A stretch of 33,940 bases of DNA from an uncultured Legionella sp. (GTDB taxonomy: Bacteria > Pseudomonadota > Gammaproteobacteria > Legionellales > Legionellaceae), in the NCBI RefSeq assembly GCF_937871865.1, contig NZ_CALMPD010000156.1, positions 1 through 33,940 of the forward strand. The letters are read 5' to 3'. A program made the position numbers and the translations under genes. Shown piece by piece: positions 7,323 to 14,561 of this stretch (within the stretch, counting starts at the first letter, position 1; every line of letters starts with the position of its first letter). Below the pieces are notes generated by a model. The model ran no database searches. It was not told the DNA's origin and saw only the letters and a program-made list of their open reading frames with translations.

Positions 7323-9566
7323 TTAGTGTCCTTCTGAATTCAGTTTATTTTCAGTGACGGTTGCATAGGCGATTTCGGCGAACTCTTCTGCAAGTAAGGG
7401 TTTACTCAAAAGAAACCCCTGGCCAATGTAGCATTTTTTTGCGACTAAATAGTTTAATTGTTCTACTGACTCAATTCCTTCGGCAATGATATTCATTCCC
7501 AATTCATTTGCTAATTTGATAATTATATCGACTAAAGTTACTTTATCCTTCACATTATGGATGTCGGCAATGAATTCTTTATCAATTTTTAAGGTATCGA
7601 TGGGGAGCATCTTTAGTCTGCTTAATGAGGAATAGCCTTTACCAAAATCATCCAGGGACAGTTTGACACCAAGGCTTGAAATATCATTGAGTACTTTATT
7701 TACCTCGTCGTTATTTCCCATTAATAGACTTTCAGTAATTTCCAACTCTATGTGCGTTGTGGGGAATTGAGTATTGCTTAATATATTTTTGAGAACTTTC
7801 AGAAAGTGGTTATTCGTTAATTGTATTGGTGAAATATTTATAGAAAAAGAGAGGTTTTTGCTGTGTTGATTATTCCATATCATGATTTGTTCACATGCTT
7901 TTTGTATTATCCATAGTCCCATATCAATAATTAGTCCCGTACTTTCAGCAACAGGAATAAACTCATTGGGGGAGACATGTCCCAAAGTCTCGCTATACCA
8001 TCGAAGTAATATTTCGGCACCGATTATTTCTTGATTAAGCAGATTGAATTTGGGCTGATAGTTAAGTTGAAGCTCATCATTTTGCAGTGCTTTTCTTAAG
8101 TGAGCTTCTATTTCAGATTCTCGATGCTGAAGGTCGCTCAGTTGTTCTGTATAATAATGATAGGTATTCTTTCCGCAGCTTTTTGCTTTATACAGTGCCA
8201 TGTCGGCTTTCCGAAATAACTCTTCTGATTTGGTACCGTCATCAGGAAAAACAGCAATTCCAATGCTCACGGTTACAGTGATTAATTTACCTTTAATTGG
8301 GTATGGACTATTGAGTTCATTTAAAATTCGTTCTGCAAGTTTTCTTGCAGAAGAAAGTGATTTTAAATTAAGGGCTATTAAAGTAAATTCATCTCCACCA
8401 ACTCGAGAAAGAATATCTCCTTTTCTGCTTAATAAAATTAATCGTTTAGAGAATTGCTTTAGAAGTTCATCTCCGTGGATATGGCCAAAAGTATCATTAG
8501 TTACTTTAAAATTATCCAGATCAATGAGTAACAGAGCCAATGAGCTATTAATTCTTGTACACGATGCAATAGATTTACCTAGCAAATCCTCAAACTCCCT
8601 TCGGTTATAAAGATTAGTCAGGGAGTCGTGAGACGCAATATAGGTTAATTCTTTCTGTTTTATTTTTAATATTTTCTGAGCTTTCAGGACAGCAGTGTAT
8701 GTAAACACATAGTTTATAATCAGACAAATGCAGGGGATGAAATAAGTAATCAATTTAAGGGCATAGGCAATATAATAAGCACTGTCGTAAGGAGTGTTCG
8801 ATAACAACATCAAATAGATAGACGTTACGATTTGAGTAACGGACATATAAAAAATAGAATCAACAAGGATAGTGGGATGTGCTCTATATGCTTTAGGATA
8901 AATGAACAGAATTAAAAATAAATAAATGGTTATCGATATGAGTTCATAAGGCCTTGATAAGGTTAAATCGTCAAACCACATTCTTGGAAGCTTAAAAACA
9001 GTTGTTACATAATAAATTGCGGTTATCGCTGCAAGTACAAGAAAGGCAGACAATAATATAAATGTAGTGAAGCGGACTCTTTTTTTATCATTAGACCTAA
9101 GAAGCATAACTAATCCAATAATCATTATTATGCCACTGATGCTATTGGAAAACGTCCAAATTAAAGCATCCAGATTATTCTTTTCTTGATATTCAAGAGA
9201 TAATCCATCAATAACTAATGTATGAAGTGCTTCAATAGAGCCAGAAAAGAGAACAGATAAACCTATAATTAATGCAATTTTATCATTGCTGAGCCTGTAT
9301 TGAGTGAATGCGAGTAAAATAGTCACTGCTGCTAATGAAAATCCTGACCACTGCAGGAGGGTTTGTCTGAAGTAGCTACGAATCTGTGATTCAATAATAA
9401 AGGATGTTAGTTCATTCCCGTTGCTTAATTTGTTGGCCATGGTGCTGAAATCGAACCCTAGATACAAACCTATATAAGGCAGACCTAGTAATAATACTAT
9501 CAATAACACTAAGAATTGAGGTATGCGCTTTAATGTAGCTTCATTAAGAACAAATGAATTATCCAT
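7323..9566 (-). CDS. Membrane-bound GGDEF-EAL protein (diguanylate cyclase / c-di-GMP phosphodiesterase)
   Basis: 747 residues. Residues 13-295 hold about eight membrane segments forming an integral sensor domain; IEALHTLVIDG with the surrounding pattern recalls MASE3-type sensors, but I am unsure. A linker helix leads to the GGDEF domain, whose signature GGDEF is intact at 390-394 with the inhibitory RxxD site (RKGD, 381-384) five residues before it. The EAL domain begins near 485. Its signature reads EIL (518-520) rather than EAL, while NISPIQL, ELEITESLL, LDDFGKGYSSL and AEGIES are present, so metal binding and hydrolysis look possible. The product probably makes and/or degrades c-di-GMP at the inner membrane in response to an unknown signal. 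A G/C hairpin overlaps its ribosome binding site. Confidence 0.92.
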   Translation of the reverse strand: MDNSFVLNEATLKRIPQFLVLLIVLLLGLPYIGLYLGFDFSTMANKLSNGNELTSFIIESQIRSYFRQTLLQWSGFSLAAVTILLAFTQYRLSNDKIALIIGLSVLFSGSIEALHTLVIDGLSLEYQEKNNLDALIWTFSNSISGIIMIIGLVMLLRSNDKKRVRFTTFILLSAFLVLAAITAIYYVTTVFKLPRMWFDDLTLSRPYELISITIYLFLILFIYPKAYRAHPTILVDSIFYMSVTQIVTSIYLMLLSNTPYDSAYYIAYALKLITYFIPCICLIINYVFTYTAVLKAQKILKIKQKELTYIASHDSLTNLYNRREFEDLLGKSIASCTRINSSLALLLIDLDNFKVTNDTFGHIHGDELLKQFSKRLILLSRKGDILSRVGGDEFTLIALNLKSLSSARKLAERILNELNSPYPIKGKLITVTVSIGIAVFPDDGTKSEELFRKADMALYKAKSCGKNTYHYYTEQLSDLQHRESEIEAHLRKALQNDELQLNYQPKFNLLNQEIIGAEILLRWYSETLGHVSPNEFIPVAESTGLIIDMGLWIIQKACEQIMIWNNQHSKNLSFSINISPIQLTNNHFLKVLKNILSNTQFPTTHIELEITESLLMGNNDEVNKVLNDISSLGVKLSLDDFGKGYSSLSRLKMLPIDTLKIDKEFIADIHNVKDKVTLVDIIIKLANELGMNIIAEGIESVEQLNYLVAKKCYIGQGFLLSKPLLAEEFAEIAYATVTENKLNSEGH

Positions 9567-9575
9567 TTCTTTAGA

Positions 9576-9587
9576 CCCCCTCGGGGG
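9576..9587 (-). promoter_or_regulatory. G/C hairpin over the Shine-Dalgarno of the GGDEF-EAL gene
   Basis: On the minus strand CCCCC-GA-GGGGG ends 9 nt before the ATG at 9566. The G run is the only Shine-Dalgarno-like sequence. At least four C-G pairs closing a CGAG loop can hide it, so it may limit or switch translation. Confidence 0.5.
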
Positions 9588-9792
9588 ATTATTATTTAGA
9601 TCTATTACATAAAACTTAGCATATTTTATCCGTTTAAAGTAATGAAATTAAAATAAAAAACACCCTGGATTATTTATTAAAGACTCTTATTGATGATCCA
9701 AAAATTTAATATAAATTATTCGCAGCTGCTTAAAACGAGGTTCATGAAATCTAGATTCTGTGAACGAAATTTTAACTCGTTGTAAATAAGTC

Positions 9793-9853
9793 GTCGTTGC
9801 GAACAAAGTGAGGCAATCCAGTACAGGATTGCTTCGTTAGCGCTCGCAAAGAC
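9793..9853. repeat. Palindromic intergenic repeat (GCGAAGCAATCC type)
   Basis: Left arm 9793-9819 and right arm 9826-9853 form an imperfect hairpin around the loop AGTACA; the inner arms are GGCAATCC and GGATTGCT. The layout matches a repeat class common between genes in Legionella, Rickettsia and relatives, with the core TTGCGAGC...GCAATCC. It lies about 45 bp beyond the end of the phytase-like gene. Confidence 0.7.
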
Positions 9854-9897
9854 AGGTTTTTATACGATAAACAAAATTGCGGCAAAGCATTTAGGCG

Positions 9898-10938
9898 TTA
9901 TTGGGGATAAGCTGCGGTATGTAATATTGCTTTATAAGCACCTGGAGGTTGTTTTTTTATCCATTGAGCAAAGCTTTGTTTAGCCTCTATTCCATTGTGG
10001 ATGTAGGTATAGAATAATTTAATGAAATCGACGCGAGCCTCATGAAATTCTTTTTTCCAAGGTTGGGCAGATAGCGATTTGGATGAGGCAAATAAATCTA
10101 TCCCCCCTAAAAGTGCCTGGCGTGTCACTATGTCTATCAACTCTACCTGTGTGCCATTGGCCAATATATCACGCATAACCATAAAGGTCGTTGTTCTGCC
10201 TTTTCCGGCGGCACAGTGAAAATGAAACCAGGAATGAGCCGGAGCTTTTTTTACAAATTGCACAAACAGATCAACTTGTTCCGGAGCTGGGGGGTGATAA
10301 TCAGGTACGTCGATTCTAAAATACCCTATACCGGCCATTTTAGCTGCTTCAGCTTCTGTATATACTTCCTGGATTGTCGTTGCTTGTGGTTTTGTCGGGA
10401 TCTTAAGCCCCAAGACAGGGCGCCCCAGTTTATTGAGTTTGATTGTGTTTTGGTATAGTAAATTGTTCACCCAGTAGTGTTCGAATTGATTTATATCAGT
10501 CAGTGTCTTGCCCCAATTAATTTCATCTTTTTTATAAAATATACTGACAGGTGAACCATTAATAAACAAATGAGTCTCTTGACGAAGATCTATAATATAA
10601 ACAGAATGAGTTGCGCCATAATTTTTTTTCAGCCAATGCATGTTTGTTAACGTTGGGTTTGCGCTGCCGGACATTGATAGGTTGTCCAGGCCTTTACGAT
10701 TGATCTGATTTGGTTTGATCCTGGCCAATTTTGGGGAGGCTGACGTAGCTCTCCAATGAGCTGGTTCAAGCGATATTACGCCATGATTATTACTTCTATA
10801 ATTATCTATCCAGAATGCCCCATCAGGGAGTTTAATACACTTGGACTCTGTTATTTTTAATGTTTCCGCAGCTTCTGTGCCAAGACAAGCCGTTATCAAT
10901 ATAAATATGCTGAGTAGGCGATGGTTTAGTTTGCGCAT
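9898..10938 (-). CDS. Secreted PTP-like phytase (cysteine-dependent inositol polyphosphate phosphatase)
   Basis: 346 residues. Residues 1-23 are a signal peptide (hydrophobic LLSIFILITACLG, then TEAAET). The active-site P-loop is HCAAGKGRT at 241-249, with nucleophile C242 and R248, followed by TTFMVMRDIL as in PTP-like phytases. The likely general acid is D213 in RIDVPDYHPP. Family members remove phosphates from myo-inositol hexakisphosphate or phosphoinositides through a cysteinyl-phosphate intermediate. Legionella has a studied relative, LppA, a translocated phytase; whether this gene is its orthologue cannot be decided here. The signal peptide suggests export to the periplasm and possibly type II secretion instead of cytoplasmic Dot/Icm substrates. 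It is a single gene, starting at ATG 10938 with AGG about 10 nt before it. Confidence 0.88.
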   Translation of the reverse strand: MRKLNHRLLSIFILITACLGTEAAETLKITESKCIKLPDGAFWIDNYRSNNHGVISLEPAHWRATSASPKLARIKPNQINRKGLDNLSMSGSANPTLTNMHWLKKNYGATHSVYIIDLRQETHLFINGSPVSIFYKKDEINWGKTLTDINQFEHYWVNNLLYQNTIKLNKLGRPVLGLKIPTKPQATTIQEVYTEAEAAKMAGIGYFRIDVPDYHPPAPEQVDLFVQFVKKAPAHSWFHFHCAAGKGRTTTFMVMRDILANGTQVELIDIVTRQALLGGIDLFASSKSLSAQPWKKEFHEARVDFIKLFYTYIHNGIEAKQSFAQWIKKQPPGAYKAILHTAAYPQ

Positions 10939-11346
10939 TGGATTTGCCTGATGTTCATAGTTAACTATCCGGAATATTTGTTATGTCGTTGACTTGAAAC
11001 CAACCAGTAATATTCCATTACGACAATGAGTTGGGAAATCAGTTCATTCAATAAGTATAACAATGAATATGGGGTGGTTGATTTTAATTCAATTTTCTAA
11101 ATATTACCAGTTTACTCTACTTTAGCCATTGCCTGGAATACAAATGACGTGAGGAGTAGAGATTAGTGTGAAAATGAAACATAAAGCTCAAATTACACCA
11201 GCAAACATACTATTTACTCTGTTGGCACATTATTTAAAATTTGCATGGTATGTTCAGCGTTGATACAATAATGGTCCTATTAAATACGCCATTCAGGTTT
11301 TCTAATATTTAATAACCACTTACTGACACCAATGAGGCACTAAACC
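10939..11346. other. Divergent intergenic region of 408 bp
   Basis: Promoters for the phytase-like gene (minus) and the macrodomain-like gene (plus) must lie here. The only paired boxes I can support are those at 11241-11269. A 31-codon reading frame at 11168-11263, with GAGGAG 11 nt before a GTG, is noted as a finding but not called as a gene because its end overlaps that promoter. Confidence 0.5.
11241..11269 (+). promoter_or_regulatory. Probable promoter of the macrodomain-like gene
   Basis: TTGCAT (11241-11246), a 17-bp spacer and TACAAT (11264-11269) lie 77 bp before the ATG at 11347. The -10 box is good (5 of 6) and the -35 box weak (3 of 6). Confidence 0.45.
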
Positions 11347-13242
11347 ATGCAAATGAAAGAGGCATTAGATTTTTTACGCACGCATCATGTTCGAACTGGA
11401 GCAAGTATGGAGTGGTTTGAGTTTGGTCTCGGTGAGTCTCAGAAAGCAGCAGAAGTTCTTACTTTTATTAAAGCAAATTTTAGCCATTTGAATGCAATGG
11501 ATAAAGCGCGAATAGGTGCTGGCGATCAAAATAAAGCAAATCAGGGATTTGGGTTGACTCGTTTCCAGTATAAGAATATTTTGGGGGCCATTCTATTACA
11601 GAATGGAACTGTTTCTACACGTTCTGCTTATGAAAATCAGATGGATTTTATTCATTTTTACATAACAAACCGTTTAGAAATTAACGCCTTATTTCAGCAG
11701 AACAAACTTGATGATTTTTTTAGAAATAACTTCCAGTACATTGCATATAAAGAACGAGTGTTGAGAATAAAAGTTTTAGAGGAACAACAGAAGATCTTCT
11801 TTTTAGATGAATTTCTTGATGTTCCTATGGAGCATATTGATGACAGCCTGAAAATTGGTTATTACCCTCACGAGCAACTCCCTCATAAAAAATATCATTA
11901 CAGTCCAGATCAGATTCTATTGGCCCCTGAAGGGGAAAAAGCTATTTATAGGGCGTTCACAAAGCATCGATTGGTTTATGGTCCTATAGATTTTTATTTG
12001 CCAGGAAAAAATACTGTCTCTTTCAATGTTATTTCAGCTTGCGGCCCTAACTTAATGGGCACCTCGCCTGCAGATGAGCGCACATATCTTGATAATGGCA
12101 ACCTGAATACACTGGCTTATACCAGAACATGCATTGCACTGGCAGATTTTATTGTTGGTACAGCCAAAAATCAGGGGAATACCAAACTGATCATGCCCGC
12201 ATTTGGTATGGGAGTTTATATTAAAAATGTGCCCATTGCCCAAAGACCTGAAGCTGTCAGAATTATGTATCAGGCTTTTGCCTATGCGGCCTTTACATTC
12301 CAGCTCTCTGTGGATTGGGTGGTATGGAGTCAGGAGAAAAACAGCTATTTGCAAAAAACATATTTGGATCAGTTGAAAGGTTACAATTCATTTATTAATA
12401 ATGTTCCACATGCTGATATGCTGGCTTATGCGGCAGATCTGGTGGGGCAAGGTATTCCATGTGCTGTTTTAAACGCTGGTAGTGATCGTACCATAGGCGG
12501 GAAATTTATTGCTCAAAATCCAACAACAGTTGAGGAACAATTGGCTCAGAAGTCAGATCTGATGCTGCTGCACACTGTATTTAATTTAAAAATGATTCAG
12601 AAATTTGTTGATTCTATGTACAGCGCCCTGGATTTTCGAAAATATGATCTTACTTTTGGCCAAGCATTGGATTCATCTGACGATTTGGACTGTTTATCAA
12701 GTCAGCAAGATGAATCCGGCTCTGAAGATGAGTTGGCGGATGATTTATTTAAAAACATTACTGCAGACAGAACTATTCACCATAAACCTGGTTCAGTTGA
12801 ACAAATTAAAGATCCCTCTGGAATTGAATTAGTTAATATTCCGACTATATCAGAGCTTAAATTTTATAGAAAACAACAGAACGTTGAAGTTATTCTGAGT
12901 CAGTTTAAGAAAAAGATAGATGCTATTGGAGCGCATAAGCCCCAGTCTAAAACGGTAGCTCTGACGTTATTGACTGATTTACAGAAATTAACTCAAGCTA
13001 CCTTTGCAAATCCTGTTCATGACTCTAATTTATTGATAAATGCTGCGATTCCTGCTCTTCAGCGAGACTTGGGATGGGGGGATTATTTGGCAAATATGGC
13101 AAAAAGCCTGATAAATGCATTAACTTATGGATTTTCATTGGGTACACATCACGGCTTTTTTGAGATCAAATCATCGGATGCGGCGCAGTACGCTAAGCAA
13201 CTTGATTATGACTTGGAGTCGGCTGTTGCATTGAAATCATAA
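11347..13242 (+). CDS. Macrodomain-like protein with permuted motif order; candidate Dot/Icm effector
   Basis: 631 residues, no signal peptide or membrane segment. Residues 225-320 contain FNVISACGPNLMG and, after a helix, KLIMPAFGMGVYIKNVP (280-296), matching the AAPN and GAFGCGVFxN strands of macrodomain ADP-ribose hydrolases of the bacterial PARG/TIGR02452 type. Residues 372-405 read CAVLNAGSDRTIGGKF then EEQLAQKSDL, matching the N-A-x...GG...EE...S-x-L ADP-ribose loop. In standard members that loop comes first; here it comes last. The Legionella effector MavL has, as I recall, a comparable late Asp cluster. Residues 437-462 are acidic. The C-terminus contains LQRDLGWGDYLANMAKSLIN, which I recall as a recurring tail module in Legionella effectors. 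Likely role: ADP-ribosyl hydrolase or ADP-ribose binder acting in the host cell. Confidence 0.72.
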   Translation: MQMKEALDFLRTHHVRTGASMEWFEFGLGESQKAAEVLTFIKANFSHLNAMDKARIGAGDQNKANQGFGLTRFQYKNILGAILLQNGTVSTRSAYENQMDFIHFYITNRLEINALFQQNKLDDFFRNNFQYIAYKERVLRIKVLEEQQKIFFLDEFLDVPMEHIDDSLKIGYYPHEQLPHKKYHYSPDQILLAPEGEKAIYRAFTKHRLVYGPIDFYLPGKNTVSFNVISACGPNLMGTSPADERTYLDNGNLNTLAYTRTCIALADFIVGTAKNQGNTKLIMPAFGMGVYIKNVPIAQRPEAVRIMYQAFAYAAFTFQLSVDWVVWSQEKNSYLQKTYLDQLKGYNSFINNVPHADMLAYAADLVGQGIPCAVLNAGSDRTIGGKFIAQNPTTVEEQLAQKSDLMLLHTVFNLKMIQKFVDSMYSALDFRKYDLTFGQALDSSDDLDCLSSQQDESGSEDELADDLFKNITADRTIHHKPGSVEQIKDPSGIELVNIPTISELKFYRKQQNVEVILSQFKKKIDAIGAHKPQSKTVALTLLTDLQKLTQATFANPVHDSNLLINAAIPALQRDLGWGDYLANMAKSLINALTYGFSLGTHHGFFEIKSSDAAQYAKQLDYDLESAVALKS

Positions 13243-13356
13243 CGCATTGGTGAGTAAGCAATGATTTGTTGGTTGTGTCAACCTCCTCTTGAGCATATCT
13301 CATCAGGAAGGGGCAGAGCACTGCGTCATGTGATATTAGGATGAGTTCGTAGGTTG

Positions 13357-13428
13357 GCCCCTGACCCGACATCTGCTCTCAGCTTTATATTTACGCTAAT
13401 TGAATGGCTTTGTTGTCGGGCCAGGGGC
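13357..13428. repeat. Long inverted repeat, 15-bp arms
   Basis: GCCCCTGACCCGACA (13357-13371) pairs with TGTCGGGCCAGGGGC (13414-13428) with a single mismatch, leaving a 42-nt loop. The left arm is preceded by GTAGGTTG, which is typical of a widespread bacterial GTAGGTTGGG...CCCAACA intergenic repeat. It lies about 115 bp after the macrodomain-like gene and may end its transcript. Confidence 0.65.
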
Positions 13429-13602
13429 TCCGATCTGCATGTTTTTGTCTTTTGATGAGATGTGATTAAGAGTTAGTTGCTTAGGTTGGGATTCCGATGG
13501 AATGTGGCTCAATGCTCATTTGATAATGGATTCCCAGCTTCGCGGATATAACAAAATGACTTTTTGTCCCGTACAACGTTGTTTCGCTGTTCTAGCCTCT
13601 AT

Positions 13603-13635
13603 TTTAATACTTCCTTAATAATTTTTTTATACAAT
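13603..13635 (+). promoter_or_regulatory. PmrA-box-like site with -10 element
   Basis: TTTAATACTTCCTTAAT at 13603-13619 fits the YTTAAK-N5-YTTAAK consensus reported for PmrA. Exactly 10 bp later comes TACAAT (13630-13635). The box therefore covers the -35 region, the usual place for an activating response regulator. Box, last six bases of the consensus and spacing recur upstream of galE. Confidence 0.6.
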
Positions 13636-13665
13636 AAGCCCCTTATTTTTCCATGGTTGTTGATT

Positions 13666-14418
13666 ATGATATTTAAATATTCAGTACTTGAAGCGCGTTA
13701 TACTGCTATGTGGAATTCTTCAGTGGTTCCTGCTGATACACAAATTAAAAAAATGCTAGGGAGCCGGTCTTTTTTTCGTTTTGATAGCGCTTCTTGCATT
13801 CAATCAATCGAGCAATATGCATCTACTGTCAAGAGCATCCTTAATAATCTCATTTGGGATTATAATAGTTTCGACGATAAAGATTATGTTAACGAGTACA
13901 TAGAGTCGACTGTAAGTACGTTCTGCTCTGATTTTTCCAAATACAGTATTGGTTTGGAGCGACGATTAAATCAGGATTCAGCAATTGCTGCTATTGATAA
14001 GTTAAAACATGAAATCGACGTTGTTATCACTAATCACAGAGAACAATTGATGAGAGCCACGCGTGTGTTGGATGATGATTTAGATATTGAATTGTACCCA
14101 CTTCCTATACAAGATCCCTGGTTGTTCAATTTTAACTCATATGAATTAACTGATACTTGGGCTGAGGAATCTTTGTCCTTGGGATTAGCAGATACTTGGA
14201 GTAACGAATCGATACCTTTTAGAGTAACTGATAATTTAGCTACGATTTTTACACCATTTGAGTCCACCACAGATCTGGATAATAGATTTATTCCATTTGA
14301 AGGGGCTAATCTTTGGGCCTCAAATACGCAGCACGTTCATTGCGGAGCATCTCCTACCTTAGATCAATATGATGATGACATCGATATTGATAGCTATTTG
14401 AATCCTTGTCTAAGATGA
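13666..14418 (+). CDS. Unrecognised protein with short C-terminal repeats; candidate PmrA-regulated effector
   Basis: 250 residues from ATG 13666 (MIFKYSVLEARYTAMWNSS...). A longer frame from TTG 13564 would contain the promoter, so I reject it; ATG 13708 is also possible. No signal peptide or recognised domain. Residues about 35-140 are helical (HEIDVVITNHREQLMRATRVLDDDLDIEL). From about residue 155 the protein becomes repetitive: LTDTWAEESLSLG, LADTWSNESIPFR, VTDNLATIFTPFE, STTDLDNRFIPFE, then GANLWASN, a degenerate unit of about 13 residues rich in Asp, Trp and Pro-Phe. The tail is acidic (DQYDDDIDIDSYLNPCLR). A PmrA-box-like promoter lies 47 bp upstream; PmrA activates many Dot/Icm effector genes in Legionella, so an effector is the natural guess. 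Function is unknown. Confidence 0.65.
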   Translation: MIFKYSVLEARYTAMWNSSVVPADTQIKKMLGSRSFFRFDSASCIQSIEQYASTVKSILNNLIWDYNSFDDKDYVNEYIESTVSTFCSDFSKYSIGLERRLNQDSAIAAIDKLKHEIDVVITNHREQLMRATRVLDDDLDIELYPLPIQDPWLFNFNSYELTDTWAEESLSLGLADTWSNESIPFRVTDNLATIFTPFESTTDLDNRFIPFEGANLWASNTQHVHCGASPTLDQYDDDIDIDSYLNPCLR

Positions 14419-14561
14419 GGGTAAAAGGCTAAATACTTATATAATGGCCTACTGGTATAAGCCAAAGATTGGCATGGGTTTCTATGCTTTTCGCTTGTGC
14501 TGCAGGTGTAATACGAGAAGCACTTTGATATATTCCTGGTTTTAAACAAAGAATATAAAAT

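Larger units (their letters stand above)
9567..9897. other. Intergenic stretch of 331 bp with RBS hairpin and palindrome
   Basis: The segment carries the 5' region of the GGDEF-EAL gene, including the G/C hairpin at 9576-9587, and a palindromic repeat at 9793-9853, both listed separately. No additional coding sequence is evident. I found no convincing -35/-10 pair, although several AT-rich candidate -10 boxes exist on the minus strand. Confidence 0.5.
13243..13665. other. Intergenic stretch of 423 bp with long inverted repeat and PmrA-box promoter
   Basis: It holds the inverted repeat 13357-13428 and the regulatory site 13603-13635, both listed separately. The open frame that can be extended back to a TTG at 13564 would run across this promoter and encodes a hydrophobic, low-complexity leader, so I do not count it as coding. 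Confidence 0.55.

Noticed and set aside
8200..8610. 136-codon plus-strand open frame within the GGDEF-EAL gene
   Set aside because: It is antisense to the conserved GGDEF domain and shows no recognisable protein features.
10957..10968. 12-bp perfect palindrome ATAGTTAACTAT before the phytase-like gene
   Set aside because: AT-rich palindromes of this length are expected by chance several times in 34 kb, and no second copy or known operator was recognised.
13564..13665. TTG-initiated N-terminal extension of the 250-residue protein
   Set aside because: It crosses the PmrA-like box and -10 element and encodes a low-complexity hydrophobic leader; ATG 13666 lies downstream of the promoter.
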